Shown here piece after piece: positions 9,441-18,416 of a DNA stretch of 64,000 bases (its first letter is position 1; the number at the start of each line of letters is the position of its first letter). Source of the stretch: Candidatus Streptomyces philanthi (GTDB lineage Bacteria; Actinomycetota; Actinomycetes; Streptomycetales; Streptomycetaceae); assembly GCA_018114805.1 (NCBI GenBank), contig CP073042.1:2852001-2916000 (forward strand), written 5' to 3'. A program made the translations under genes and the position numbers. The notes under the pieces were generated by a model. The model saw only the letters and a list, made by a program, of their open reading frames with translations, did no database searches and had not been told where the DNA came from.

Positions 9441-10350
9441 CGGCCAGGGTCGTCCAGCACCCAGCGTTCGAACAGGTGCAGCGGCCCGTCGTAGCGCAGC
9501 AAATCCTCGATCGCGGTGGGGAACAGCGCCGGGTCGGCGCGCAACGCCGCCAGTTGCTCGGGGTGTTGGAACAGCGCCCACCAACCGTTGCCCGCCGCGT
9601 TAACGCTCGCCTGGTGGCCCGCGTTGAGCAGCAACATGCAGGTGGAGACCATCTCCTGCTCGATCAGCCGGTCCTGCGCGTCATGGGCCGCGATCATCGC
9701 GCTGATCAGGTCGTCGCCGGGCGCCGCGCGGCGATCAACTCCCTTAGGTAGGTGGAGAACTCGACGCTGGCGCGTACGGCGCGACGGGCAGTCTCCGGGC
9801 TCGGGTTCAGCTCGTACATCGCGCAGATATCGGCCGACCAGGGGCGCAGCGGGTCACGCTCGGCGGGTGGCACGCCGAGTAGTTCGGCGATGACGGCCAC
9901 CGGCAGCGGCTCGGCGACCTCGTCGCCGAGGTCGCCGCCACCGCGTGCGAGCAACCCGTCCAGCAGGCCGGCGGCCAGCCGCCGCACGACGGGGTCGAGC
10001 CGGTCCACGGTGCGGGGCGTGAACGCCTGCGAGAACAGGCGGCGGACGCGCGGGGGCGCGGGCGGCTCCAGGTCGAGCAGGCCGTTGCCGTCCAGGGTGA
10101 GGAACGGCTCGTACTCGGGCGGTGGCGCCGGGCGGCCGAACTCCTCGTGGCTGAAGCGGTGGGTGTAGCTACGCCCGAGCCGCCGGTCGGTGAGCAGCGC
10201 CCGTACGTCGTCGTGGTGGGGGATCAGCCACTGGTCGGTCGGCGCGAAGTAGTGCGCCCGCCCGCGCTCCCGCGACTCCTCGTAGGCCGGGTACGGGTAG
10301 GCGGCGAACCGCGGGTCCCAGGGGTCGAAGGCCGCTGCTGCCTCGGTCAT
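9441..10350 (-). pseudogene. Cytochrome P450, frameshifted and lacking its haem-binding C-terminus
   Basis: Start ATG 10350, 'MTEAAAAFDPWDPRFAAYPY'. Early P450 features are clear: 'YEESRERGRAHYF', 'DPPAPPRVRRLFSQAFTPR' type ('LEPPAPPRVRRLFSQAFTPR') and 'VAVIAELLGVPPAERD'. Near 9715 a one-base indel in a GC run shifts the frame ('ELIAARR' then '[20 protein letters not shown]'). The I-helix is '[16 protein letters not shown]', with Gln where Glu is common. Similarity ends after '[10 protein letters not shown]' at about 9447; no Cys-containing haem loop is present on either side. Non-functional as a monooxygenase. Confidence 0.75.
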
Positions 10351-10481
10351 GCCCCCACTGTGCCGGACGGCCCGGGGCGGCCACCAGGTACCGGACCGGG
10401 TCGGCCCGGCGCGTCGGTCGGGCCACCAGGTGTCGGGCCTGGGATCGGGGGCCGGGGTGCTGGGGCCGGGGATCGCGGTGG

Positions 10482-11588
10482 TCAGGTCAGGCGGCCGATC
10501 TCCGTCAGGACGGTGCGGGCCGTCGGCGTGGCCGGGTCGATGGGCGGGAAGTGGCCGATGCCCTCGACGCGGACGAGCCGGACCCGCTGCCCGGGGCGGT
10601 CCGCCGCCGCCACGAACGCCTCCGCGACGGCGGGCGGTACGTCGATGTCCGCGCCGCCCTGCACCAGCGTGGTGGGCACGCCGCTCGGCAGCAGGGCGGA
10701 CGGGTCGGTGCAGGCCAGCCGGTGCGCGAGCAGCGTGGCGCGCTCGGCCGGGCCGGGGCCTGGCGTCGCGGGTGGGTGTTGCGGGGCGAGCAGTTGGTCC
10801 ACGGCGTGCGAGCAGACGCCGAGGGCGCGGGCCGTGCCGAAGTCGGCGATGGCGGCGAGCCCGACCACGCCGCGCAGCGCGGGCGGCGCCGGCAGCCGCC
10901 ACCGGGAGCCGACAGGCAACCGGTGCCGCGCCGCCGCCCACAGCACGGCGTGCCCGCCGGCCGAGTGCCCGACGAGCACCGGCCGGCCGGCGTCCACGTC
11001 GGCCCAGCGGACCCGGCAGGCGGCCGGGCCGAGCGGCCCACCGGCGGCCGGGCCGGCCGCGAGGCCGCGTACCAGCGAGGGCAGCGCGTCCAGCGCCGCC
11101 GCGATGTCGTCGAAGGTCTCCGGCCAGCGGCCGGCGCGCGGCGGCCCGGGCCCGGCGGCGCCCGCCGCCGGGCCGTCGACGAGCGGGCCGCGCCGGTACT
11201 CGACCGACGCGACCGCGAGACCGTGGCCGGCCAGGTAGGCGGCCAGCGGGGACAGGTGCCGCCGGTGATACGGGGCGCGCCAGGCGCCGCCGTGGAACAG
11301 CGCGACCAGCGGCACGGACGCCGCCGCCCCGGGGGCGGGCGGCGCCGAGCCGGCGACGACGCGCGCGGCGACCCCGGACAGCGGGGCACCGCCACCGACC
11401 CCGGCCCCGCCACCGGCCCGGGACGCGGGCTCGGCCCGGGACTCGGAGACGGTCCGGGACTCGGGCAGGAAGAGGTCCACCACCTGGTCGGGGTGCGGCC
11501 CGTAGGCCACCGTGGCGGTCGGCGGTGCCTCGGCGTGGCCGAACGCCGAGGCCTCCTCCCGCTCCGCGCGCGTCATCGCGGGGTTCAT
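10482..11588 (-). CDS. Alpha/beta hydrolase, probable N-formylkynurenine formamidase
   Basis: A 368-residue alpha/beta hydrolase with oxyanion-hole motif 'FHGGAWR' (His99-Gly-Gly), nucleophile elbow 'GHSAGGH' (Ser209), 'LVQGGADIDVPP' (acid region) and a late His in 'GIGHFPPI'. ATG 11588 overlaps the kynureninase stop by 4 bp (ATGA), and kynureninase overlaps the tryptophan dioxygenase gene. This context makes hydrolysis of N-formylkynurenine to kynurenine, the step between the other two enzymes, the best functional guess. The fold alone would also fit a general esterase. A Gly/Ala-rich insert of about 40 residues lies at residues 40-90. Intact. Confidence 0.75.
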   Translation of the reverse strand: MNPAMTRAEREEASAFGHAEAPPTATVAYGPHPDQVVDLFLPESRTVSESRAEPASRAGGGAGVGGGAPLSGVAARVVAGSAPPAPGAAASVPLVALFHGGAWRAPYHRRHLSPLAAYLAGHGLAVASVEYRRGPLVDGPAAGAAGPGPPRAGRWPETFDDIAAALDALPSLVRGLAAGPAAGGPLGPAACRVRWADVDAGRPVLVGHSAGGHAVLWAAARHRLPVGSRWRLPAPPALRGVVGLAAIADFGTARALGVCSHAVDQLLAPQHPPATPGPGPAERATLLAHRLACTDPSALLPSGVPTTLVQGGADIDVPPAVAEAFVAAADRPGQRVRLVRVEGIGHFPPIDPATPTARTVLTEIGRLT

Positions 11589-12910
11589 CCGGCGCTCAGC
11601 ACCTCCCCCAGCACCCACGCGGCCCGCTCGACGTCGGCGTAGCCCGTGTACAGCGGCGTGAAGCCGAACCGCAGCACGTCGGGCCGGCGGTAGTCGATGA
11701 CCACGCCACGGGCGAGCAGCCGCTCCGTCACCTCGCCGGCGTCGGCGCAGCGCAGCGCGACCTGGCTGCCGCGCTCCGCGTGCGCCACCGGCGTCAGCCT
11801 CTCGACCGCGCCGGCCGGCACGTACGCCGCGACGCAGGCCAGGAAGAAGTCCGCGAGGTCGAGACTCTTGGCCCGCACGGACTCGATGCTGACGCCCTGC
11901 CAGGCGTCGAGGGCACTCTCCAGGGCCAGCATCGACAGGATGTCCGGCGTGCCGACCCGGCCTCGGACGGCCCCGTCGGCCGGGGCGTACGCGCCGGCCA
12001 TGGCGAAGGGGTCGGCGTGCGAGTTCCAGCCGGGCAGCGGGGAGTCGAAGCGCGGCTGGTGCCGGGCGGCGACGTACAGGTAGGCCGGCGCTCCGGGCCC
12101 GCCGTTGAGGTACTTGTACGTGCAACCGACGGCCAGGTCGACGCCGTGCGGGTCCAGGTCGACGGGCAGGGCGCCCGCGCTGTGGCACAGGTCCCAGACG
12201 ACTACCACCCCCACCGCGTGCAGGGCGGCGGTGGTGGCCGGCAGGTCGTGGAGCCGGCCGGTGCGGTAGTCGACGTGGTTGACCAGGGCCAGCGCGGTGC
12301 GCGGGGTGGACTCGGACGCGATGGCGCCGGCGGGCACGGCCCGCAGCGCGCAGCCGGTGAGCCGGGCTGCGGACTCGGCGATGTAGCCGTCCGTGGGGAA
12401 CGTGCTCACGTCCATCAGGATCTCGTCCCGCCCGTCGGCCTCCATGGCGTCGGCGCCACGGGCCAGCCGCACGCCCGCCACCACGGCCTTGAGGACGTTG
12501 ACGCTGGTCGAGTCGCCGACCACGACCTGCCCCGGGGCGGCCCCGACGAGTGCGCCGACCCGGTCGCCGATCCGCTCCGGCGCGGTCCACCAGTGGTTGT
12601 CCGACCAGGAGTTGATCCGGTCGCGGCCCCACTCGCGTTCGATGACGTCGGCCATCCGGGCCGGTACGCCGCGCGGGAGCGCGCCGAGCGAGTTGCCGTC
12701 CAGGTAGACCGTGCCGTCCGGGTAGTCGACCGCGTCCACCACGAAGCGTTCGCGGGTCCCGGCCAGCGGGTCCTCGCGGTCGCGCCGGGCGGCCTCGGCC
12801 GCGTGCGCGCGCCCCACGGCCGTGGCGGTGCCGGTGGCCGGGGCGGCGGCTCCGGCGGTGGCGGGCGTCGTGTCCGGTGGCACGGTCTCGGTCCGCGGGT
12901 GCTCAGACAT
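11585..12910 (-). CDS. kynU: Kynureninase
   Basis: A PLP enzyme that cleaves kynurenine to anthranilate and alanine. 441 residues. Landmarks are 'YLDGNSLGALPRGVP', 'GDSTSVNVLKAVVAG', 'VWDLCHSAGALPVDL' (PLP Asp and adjacent substrate residues), Schiff-base lysine in 'GCTYKYLNGGPGAPAYLYV' (K266) and 'RRPDVLRFGFTPLYTGY'. ATG 12910 overlaps the dioxygenase stop by 8 bp. The first 45 residues are low-complexity and variable. It is the middle gene of a coupled three-gene kynurenine operon and is intact. Confidence 0.93.
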   Translation of the reverse strand: MSEHPRTETVPPDTTPATAGAAAPATGTATAVGRAHAAEAARRDREDPLAGTRERFVVDAVDYPDGTVYLDGNSLGALPRGVPARMADVIEREWGRDRINSWSDNHWWTAPERIGDRVGALVGAAPGQVVVGDSTSVNVLKAVVAGVRLARGADAMEADGRDEILMDVSTFPTDGYIAESAARLTGCALRAVPAGAIASESTPRTALALVNHVDYRTGRLHDLPATTAALHAVGVVVVWDLCHSAGALPVDLDPHGVDLAVGCTYKYLNGGPGAPAYLYVAARHQPRFDSPLPGWNSHADPFAMAGAYAPADGAVRGRVGTPDILSMLALESALDAWQGVSIESVRAKSLDLADFFLACVAAYVPAGAVERLTPVAHAERGSQVALRCADAGEVTERLLARGVVIDYRRPDVLRFGFTPLYTGYADVERAAWVLGEVLSAG

Positions 12911-13865
12911 AGCTACGCGCCGTCCACAGCTCGGGGAAGACCTGCTTGCCGGCGCGCTTCTCCAGCCAGGCGACGCCCGCCGAACCGCCCGTTCCGGTCT
13001 TGGCACCCATCGCGCGCCGGGTGGCCACCAGGTGGTCGTTGCGCCAGCGCCAGACCAGCTCGGCGACCTCCGTCAGCGCCTCGCCGAGCGCGACCAGGCC
13101 GCCGCCCGCGCCGCCGACGGCGGCCACGGCCACCGCCCGCGCGGCCTCCGGGGACTGCTCGCCCTTCCTGGGGCGCGCCTTCGGGTCCGCCGCGTCCCCG
13201 TCGGTCGCGGTCGGGGCGCCGGCGCCGGAGTAGATGCGCTGCCAGGCCCGCTCGACGGCCGGGTGCGCCTCGTAGCGCTGGGTCACGTCGCGGTGCAGCA
13301 CCTCGTCCGGGATGTCGAAGCCCTGCCGGGCGAGGTAGCGCACCACCTCGTCGTACAGGCTCGGCTCGGCCAGCGCCTTCTCCAGCTCGGCGTACTCGCG
13401 CGGCGCCCCCCGGTGCGGGACCAGCATCGAGGCGGCCTTGTCGCCGAGGAGGAACTCCAGTCGGCGGAACATCGCCGACTGGAACCCGGAGCCCTCGCCG
13501 AGCGCACTGCGGTAGGCGTTGAACTCGCCCGGCGTCATGTGCGCCAGCGGCTTCCAGGAGGCGTTCAGCGACTCCAGCTCGTACGTGGAGCGCTTGAGGG
13601 CGGCCAGCGCGGTGGGCACGTCGTCCCGGCGCAGCGCGTCGGCCGCGGTCTGCCACTCGTGCGTGATGACCGTGAACCACAGCTCCATCACCTGGCTGGT
13701 GACCAGGAAGACCATCTCGCCCGGGTCATCGGAGAGCGGGTGCTGGAGGTGGGTGAGCACGGACGCCCTGACGTAGTCGTCGTACGGCGTGGTGCCCTGG
13801 AAATCGAGGTTGGGAGTCTCGCGCTCAGCCTCGTTCGTACCGGAATGTCCAGTGTGCTGGGACAT
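12903..13865 (-). CDS. kynA: Tryptophan 2,3-dioxygenase
   Basis: A haem enzyme that opens tryptophan to N-formylkynurenine; first gene of the operon. 320 residues. Family signatures are 'HPLSDDPGEMVFLVTSQVMELWF' (split here: 'EMVFLVTSQVMELWF'), 'SGFQSAMFRRLEFLLGDK', the 'WRWRNDHLVATRRAMG' proximal-histidine region and 'GTGGSAGVAWLEKR', ending 'FPELWTARSYV'. A Gly/Ala-rich linker of about 35 residues ('GAPTATDGDAADPK') is longer than in typical members as I remember them. ATG 13865 with TGAGGAGA upstream. Intact. Confidence 0.93.
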   Translation of the reverse strand: MSQHTGHSGTNEAERETPNLDFQGTTPYDDYVRASVLTHLQHPLSDDPGEMVFLVTSQVMELWFTVITHEWQTAADALRRDDVPTALAALKRSTYELESLNASWKPLAHMTPGEFNAYRSALGEGSGFQSAMFRRLEFLLGDKAASMLVPHRGAPREYAELEKALAEPSLYDEVVRYLARQGFDIPDEVLHRDVTQRYEAHPAVERAWQRIYSGAGAPTATDGDAADPKARPRKGEQSPEAARAVAVAAVGGAGGGLVALGEALTEVAELVWRWRNDHLVATRRAMGAKTGTGGSAGVAWLEKRAGKQVFPELWTARSYV

Positions 13866-14004
13866 GGCGTCTCCTCAGTCCTGCCTCCGGGTGGCGGTCC
13901 GCTCCTTCCTGTTCGGCATCGGAGCCCCGGTCCCCTCTGGAACCCACGATCGCTGATCATCGGGTCCTGCGCGCATCATGCGGGGTGCGCGGCGCACACG
14001 GCAA

Positions 14005-14040
14005 GGGCCTGCCGGGTAGAGGTGCACGACCGGCAGGCCC
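14005..14040 (-). terminator. Hairpin after DUF3151 gene
   Basis: An 11-bp perfect stem GGGCCTGCCGG with its complement around a 14-nt loop. It lies downstream of the leftward DUF3151 gene and upstream of the kynurenine operon promoter region (13866-14004). Confidence 0.6.
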
Positions 14041-14137
14041 TGTATTTGGACACCCGCGACGGGTGAACGCCGGGGAATCCCGTCCCGTATGTCCGAGCCG
14101 CCAACGGATCAGGCGGCCCGGGTCGGCTCACGCCGGC

Positions 14138-14551
14138 TCAGCTCAGCGTGTCCGCCGCGGTCGGCGAGGAGTCGCGCAGGAAGGTCGAGCAGCGCTCGTA
14201 CTCCTCCGTCTCGCCGATGGCCCGCGCGGCCCGCGCCAGCGCGTGCAGGGCGCGCAGGAAGCCACGGTTCGGCTCGTGCTCGAACGGCACCGGACCGTGG
14301 CCCTTCCAGCCATTGCGGCGCAGCGCGTCCAGGCCCCGGTGGTAGCCGGTGCGGGCGTACGCGTACGACTCGACGACGCGCCCCGCCGCGAACGCCTCGT
14401 CGGCGAGCTGCGCCCAGGCGAGCGAGGAGGCGGGGTACTTGGCGGCGACCTCGGCGGGCGCGGCGCCGCTGGCGAGCAGCTCGCGCGGCCCGGGGTCGTC
14501 GGGAAGGTGGGTCGGGGGCGGTCCCCCGAGCAGGTTCTCGTGAATGGCCAT
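14138..14551 (-). CDS. DUF3151 family protein
   Basis: A 137-residue protein matching the actinobacterial DUF3151 family ('MAIHENLLGGPPPTHLPDD', 'SLAWAQLADEAF', 'ESYAYARTGYHRGLDALRRN', 'NRGFLRALHALARAA'). Its helical repeat-like composition resembles a small TPR-type fold, but no biochemical role is established. ATG 14551. In Streptomyces this family commonly sits close to fba (recollection), as here. Intact. Confidence 0.85.
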   Translation of the reverse strand: MAIHENLLGGPPPTHLPDDPGPRELLASGAAPAEVAAKYPASSLAWAQLADEAFAAGRVVESYAYARTGYHRGLDALRRNGWKGHGPVPFEHEPNRGFLRALHALARAARAIGETEEYERCSTFLRDSSPTAADTLS

Positions 14552-14620
14552 GGGTTCCAGTCTGCCGGACCGGGCCGCGCGGAGCCGCCACGCGGGCAGC
14601 CCCCGTGGCTGGCCGGTTTC

Positions 14621-16264
14621 CTACGCCGCCGACCCGCGCGGATGGCCCGTTCGCGTCAGTGCGGCCGGGCTGGTCGGTGCGGTGCAGCCGGGGCTAGCCG
14701 GGCCGCGTGGGGGCTCGCCCGGGTCGAGCGGGAGCGCGGCCACGCCGCAGTGGTGGGTGGACTCGGGATGGCAGGGCTCGGCGCGCTCCTGGCCCGCCGG
14801 GCGCTCCAGGGTGTCGGCGCGGACCGTCGCCCAGGCAAGCGCGGAGCCCAGCAGCAGCACGCCGGCGCACCAGGGCATCGCGCGCCGGAACGCCTCCTCG
14901 AACTCGCCCGCCGCGCGGTACGCCTCCGGGCCCATGCCCGCCAGCAGCGGCAGCGCGGCCACCGCGACCAGGCCCGCCGCCCGGGCCGCCGCGTTGTTGA
15001 TGCCGCTGGCCAGGCCCGCGCGGCCGACGTCCACCGAGGCCAGCACCGTGGCGGTGAGCGGGGCCACCAGCGTCACCATGCCCGCGCCGAGCACCACCAG
15101 GGCGGGCAGCACGTCGCGCCAGTACACCGCGTCCGGGCCGACCCGCATCATCAGCAGCATCCCCGCCGCGCACAGCAGTGGCCCGACCGTCAGCGGCAGC
15201 CGGGGGCCGGTGCGCTGGGCCAGTTCGCCGGAGCGGGCCGAGAACAGCAGCATCAGCACCGTGGTCGGCAGCAGCGCGGCGCCCGCCTGGAGGGCCGAGT
15301 ACTCCACCACCACCTGGAGCTGCACCACCGAGAGGAAGAAGAACCCGCCGAAGGCCGCGTACACGCACAGCGTGACCAGGTTGATCGCGGTGAACTGGCG
15401 CATCGCGAACAGGCCCAGCGGAAGCATCGGCTCCGCCCGGTGCGCCTCCAGGTAGCAGAACCCTGCCGCCAGCAGCAGCCCGCCCACGGCCGCCGCAACG
15501 ACCAGCGGCGACGCCCCCGCGTCGGGGGCCGCGATCAGCGCGTACGTCACGGCGCCGAGGGCCAGCGCGCCCAGCGCCGCGCCGGCCACGTCAAACCGGC
15601 CACCCGCCCGCGGGTCCCGGGACTCCGGCACGTGCCGCAGCGCGACCGGCACGCACACCGCGGCCAGCGGCACGTTGAGCAGGAACACCCAGCGCCAACC
15701 GGGGCCGTCCACCAGCCAGCCTCCCACGAACGGGCCGACCGCCGCCGCCACGCCGCCCAGCCCCGACCAGGCGCCCACCGCCCGCGCCCGGTCCTCCTGC
15801 CGGAACGCGGACTGGATGAGCGCCAGCGAGCCCGGCGTGAGCAGCGCCCCGCCTACACCCTGCAACGCCCGCGCGCCGATCAGCACCCCCGCGTTGGGGG
15901 CCAGCCCGCATAGCAGCGAGGCCAGCGCAAACCAGACCACGCGGACGACGAAGACCCGCCGCCGCCCGTACCGGTCGCCCAGCGCCCCGCCGAGCAGGAT
16001 CAGCGCGGCGAGGGTGAGCATGTACGCGTTGACGGTCCACTGGAGCCCGCCGAGGTCCGCGCCCAGGTCCTCGCCGATGCGCGGCAGCGCGACGTTGACG
16101 ACGGTGCTGTCGAGCATGGCCATGCCGGAGCCGAGCACCGTGGTCAGCAGCACCCAGCGGCCGGTGGGCGTCCCCATCCCCACGGCCCCGGCCGGCTCCA
16201 CCGGCTCGGCGGCGGGCGGGGTGTCGGGGTCGGGTTCGGGGCCGGGGCGTCGCGGGTCCGTCAT
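14621..16264 (-). CDS. MFS drug-efflux-type transporter (DHA2 family)
   Basis: 547 residues with about 14 transmembrane helices. Motif A is 'GGALGDRYGRRRVFV' after helix 2, motif C-like 'GLGGVAAAVGPFVGGWLVD' is in helix 5, and the N-terminal signature is 'MAMLDSTVVNVALPRIGEDL'. It would expel small hydrophobic compounds with proton antiport from the plasma membrane. The first 30 and last 50 residues are soluble and Pro/Glu/His-rich. ATG 16264. The substrate cannot be predicted. Intact. Confidence 0.88.
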   Translation of the reverse strand: MTDPRRPGPEPDPDTPPAAEPVEPAGAVGMGTPTGRWVLLTTVLGSGMAMLDSTVVNVALPRIGEDLGADLGGLQWTVNAYMLTLAALILLGGALGDRYGRRRVFVVRVVWFALASLLCGLAPNAGVLIGARALQGVGGALLTPGSLALIQSAFRQEDRARAVGAWSGLGGVAAAVGPFVGGWLVDGPGWRWVFLLNVPLAAVCVPVALRHVPESRDPRAGGRFDVAGAALGALALGAVTYALIAAPDAGASPLVVAAAVGGLLLAAGFCYLEAHRAEPMLPLGLFAMRQFTAINLVTLCVYAAFGGFFFLSVVQLQVVVEYSALQAGAALLPTTVLMLLFSARSGELAQRTGPRLPLTVGPLLCAAGMLLMMRVGPDAVYWRDVLPALVVLGAGMVTLVAPLTATVLASVDVGRAGLASGINNAAARAAGLVAVAALPLLAGMGPEAYRAAGEFEEAFRRAMPWCAGVLLLGSALAWATVRADTLERPAGQERAEPCHPESTHHCGVAALPLDPGEPPRGPASPGCTAPTSPAALTRTGHPRGSAA

Positions 16265-16457
16265 GTCTGCGATCTTCCGCGCCGGGAGACCGCCGGGCCA
16301 CCCTGACACCCGGCCGTGCCGCGAACGCGCCACCGGAACATCGGGTACGCGAGCGCGCGAGCGCCCCGACCGGGACGCCCGGGGCATCAGGGCGTCCGGG
16401 GCGCTCGGGGCGCTCGGGCCCGGGATGCCACCGCCGCCCCAGTGCTCGTACGCCGAA

Positions 16458-16505
16458 GGGCCCGGCGCCCTCCGCCTGGGCGAACCAGGGGAAGGCGCCG
16501 GGCCC
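16458..16505 (-). terminator. Hairpin downstream of fba
   Basis: Perfect 12-bp arms GGGCCCGGCGCC and complement, with a 24-nt loop. It lies beyond the fba stop at 16583 on the leftward strand. Confidence 0.6.
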
Positions 16506-16582
16506 GGAAGGCAGCGCGCGGGAGCCGGGCCGGTGACCGCCGGCCAGTGAGGCCGGGGCCGGCGGGGGCCGGCGGTGCGGGA

Positions 16583-17605
16583 CTACTTCAGCTTCGTGCC
16601 AGTGGCGCGCAGGTCGGCACACGCCTTGGTGACGCGGGCGGCCATGCCGGCCTCGGCGAGCTTGCCCCAGCTCCGCGGGTCGTAGGTCTTCTTGTTGCCG
16701 ACCTCGCCGTCCACCTTGAGCACGCCGTCGTAGTTGCGGAACATGTGGTCCGCGATCGGGCGGGTGAAAGCGTACTGGGTGTCGGTGTCGAGGTTCATCT
16801 TCACGACGCCGTTGCCCAGCGCGGTGCGGATCTCCTCCTCCGTGGAGCCGGAGCCGCCGTGGAAGACGAAGTCGAACGGGTCGGTCTTGCCGGAGCTGGC
16901 GGCCAAGCCGTCCTGGAGGTCGCGCAGCAGCTCGGGGCGGAGCACGACGTTGCCCGGCTTGTAGACGCCGTGCACGTTGCCGAAGGAGGCGGCCAGCAGG
17001 TAGCGGCCGTTGTCGCCCAGGCCGAGGGCCGCGGCGGTCTTCTCCACGTCGGCGACGGAGGTGTACAGCTCGTCGTTGATCTCGTGCGTGACGCCGTCCT
17101 CCTCGCCACCGGTCGGGGTGATCTCGACCTCAAGGATGATCTTCGCCTTGACGGCCTCGGCGAGCAGCTCCTTGGCGACGACCAGGTTCTCGTCCAGCTT
17201 CTCGGCGGAGCCGTCCCACATGTGGGACTGGAAGAGCGGGTTCTGACCGGCGGCGACGCGCTCCTGGGAGAGGGCGATCAGCGGCCGGACGAAGCCGTCC
17301 AGCTTGTCCTTCGGGCAGTGGTCGGTGTGCAGCGCGATGTTGACCGGGTACTTCTTAGCCACCACGTGCGCGAACTCGGCCAGCGCCACCGCGCCGGAGA
17401 CCATGTCCTTGCTGTACTGGCCGCCCAGGAACTCCGCGCCACCGGTGGAAACCTGGATGATGCCGTCGCTCTCGGCCTCGGCGAAGCCACGCAGCGCCGC
17501 GTGCAGGGTCTGCGTCGAGGTCGCGTTGATTGCCGGGTAGGCGAACTTGCCTGCCTTCGCCCGGTCGAGCATCTCGTTGTAGACCTCGGGGGTTGCGATG
17601 GGCAT
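16583..17605 (-). CDS. fba: Class II fructose-bisphosphate aldolase
   Basis: A zinc-dependent aldolase of glycolysis and gluconeogenesis. 340 residues. Landmarks are 'YPAINATSTQTLHAALRGF', 'ALHTDHCPKDKLDGF' (first zinc histidine plus Asp), 'ILEVEITPTGGEEDGV' (catalytic loop Glu), 'ASFGNVHGVYKPGNV' and 'DFVFHGGSGSTEEEI' (zinc histidines and phosphate loop) and 'VVKMNLDTDTQYAF'. ATG 17605 is preceded by AAGGAGC, and a longer in-frame extension to 17785 has no coding look. Followed on the left by a terminator. Intact. Confidence 0.97.
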   Translation of the reverse strand: MPIATPEVYNEMLDRAKAGKFAYPAINATSTQTLHAALRGFAEAESDGIIQVSTGGAEFLGGQYSKDMVSGAVALAEFAHVVAKKYPVNIALHTDHCPKDKLDGFVRPLIALSQERVAAGQNPLFQSHMWDGSAEKLDENLVVAKELLAEAVKAKIILEVEITPTGGEEDGVTHEINDELYTSVADVEKTAAALGLGDNGRYLLAASFGNVHGVYKPGNVVLRPELLRDLQDGLAASSGKTDPFDFVFHGGSGSTEEEIRTALGNGVVKMNLDTDTQYAFTRPIADHMFRNYDGVLKVDGEVGNKKTYDPRSWGKLAEAGMAARVTKACADLRATGTKLK

Positions 17606-17752
17606 GGGTCCGCTCCTTGTGAAGTGCCGGTTGCGTGGTGAATGCCCTGACCTAGGGGGCGACGTCATCGTCGCCCCAATCCTTCCAGACTCGTCCGGCT
17701 CGGCTCCACAGTGTGTCGCGCAGTGGACGCCGAACGCGCCGAGGGCGGGGAC

Positions 17753-17768
17753 CGTTTCACGTGAAACA
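17753..17768. promoter_or_regulatory. parS site (ParB-binding palindrome)
   Basis: CGTTTCACGTGAAACA contains the perfect palindrome GTTTCACGTGAAAC, the ParB (Spo0J) recognition core known from Bacillus and Streptomyces chromosomes. It lies in the short gap between pyrE and fba, inside a larger GC stem (GAGGGCGGGG and CCCCGCCCTC arms, 17741-17780) that may end pyrE transcripts. ParB loaded here would help origin segregation during sporulation, so the window should be close to oriC. Confidence 0.88.
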
Positions 17769-17823
17769 GCCCCCGCCCTCGACAAAAGCGCAGTTCAAGT
17801 GATCATTTACGGCGGTACGACGG

Positions 17824-18363
17824 TCAGTTGAGACCCAGCTCCGCCAACCCGTACGCCTGGTAGTACGGCAGGCCGGCGGCCTCGATCGCGGGCGCGGCGC
17901 CGCGCTCGACGATGACGGCCACGGCCACCACCTCGGCGCCCGCCTCGCGCGCCGCCTCGACGGCGGTCAGCGGGGAGCCGCCCGTGGTCGAGGTGTCCTC
18001 CACGATCAGCACGCGGCGGCCCTTGATGTCCGGGCCCTCGATGCGCCGCTGGAGGCCGTGCGCCTTGTTGGCCTTGCGCACCACGAAGGCGTCGAGGCGG
18101 CGACCCCGCGCGGCGGCGGCGTGCATCATCGAGGTCGCCACCGGGTCGGCGCCCAGCGTGAGCCCGCCCACCGCGTCGTACTCCAGGTCGGCGGTCAGGT
18201 CGAGCATGACCTGACCGGCCAGCGGCGCGGCCTCGCCATCCAGGGTGATCCGGCGCAGGTCGATGTAGAAATCGGTCTCAAGACCGGACGAAAGGGTCAC
18301 CTTGCCGTGCACCACGGCCTTGTTCTTGATCTGTTCCAGGAGGGCATCACGCGCGTCGCTCAT
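17824..18363 (-). CDS. pyrE: Orotate phosphoribosyltransferase
   Basis: Converts orotate and PRPP to OMP in pyrimidine synthesis. 179 residues. Landmarks are 'FYIDLRRITLDGEA', 'YDAVGGLTLGADPVATSMM', 'AFVVRKANKAHGLQRRIEG' (mobile catalytic loop) and the PRPP motif 'RVLIVEDTSTTGGSPLTAV'. ATG 18363; no strong ribosome site is visible. Intact and of normal length. A parS site follows on its 3' side. Confidence 0.95.
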   Translation of the reverse strand: MSDARDALLEQIKNKAVVHGKVTLSSGLETDFYIDLRRITLDGEAAPLAGQVMLDLTADLEYDAVGGLTLGADPVATSMMHAAAARGRRLDAFVVRKANKAHGLQRRIEGPDIKGRRVLIVEDTSTTGGSPLTAVEAAREAGAEVVAVAVIVERGAAPAIEAAGLPYYQAYGLAELGLN

Positions 18364-18416
18364 ACGCACGAGGTTAGCCGTGTCCAGCGGCGACGCCCGC
18401 TGGCGGCCGGCCCGGG

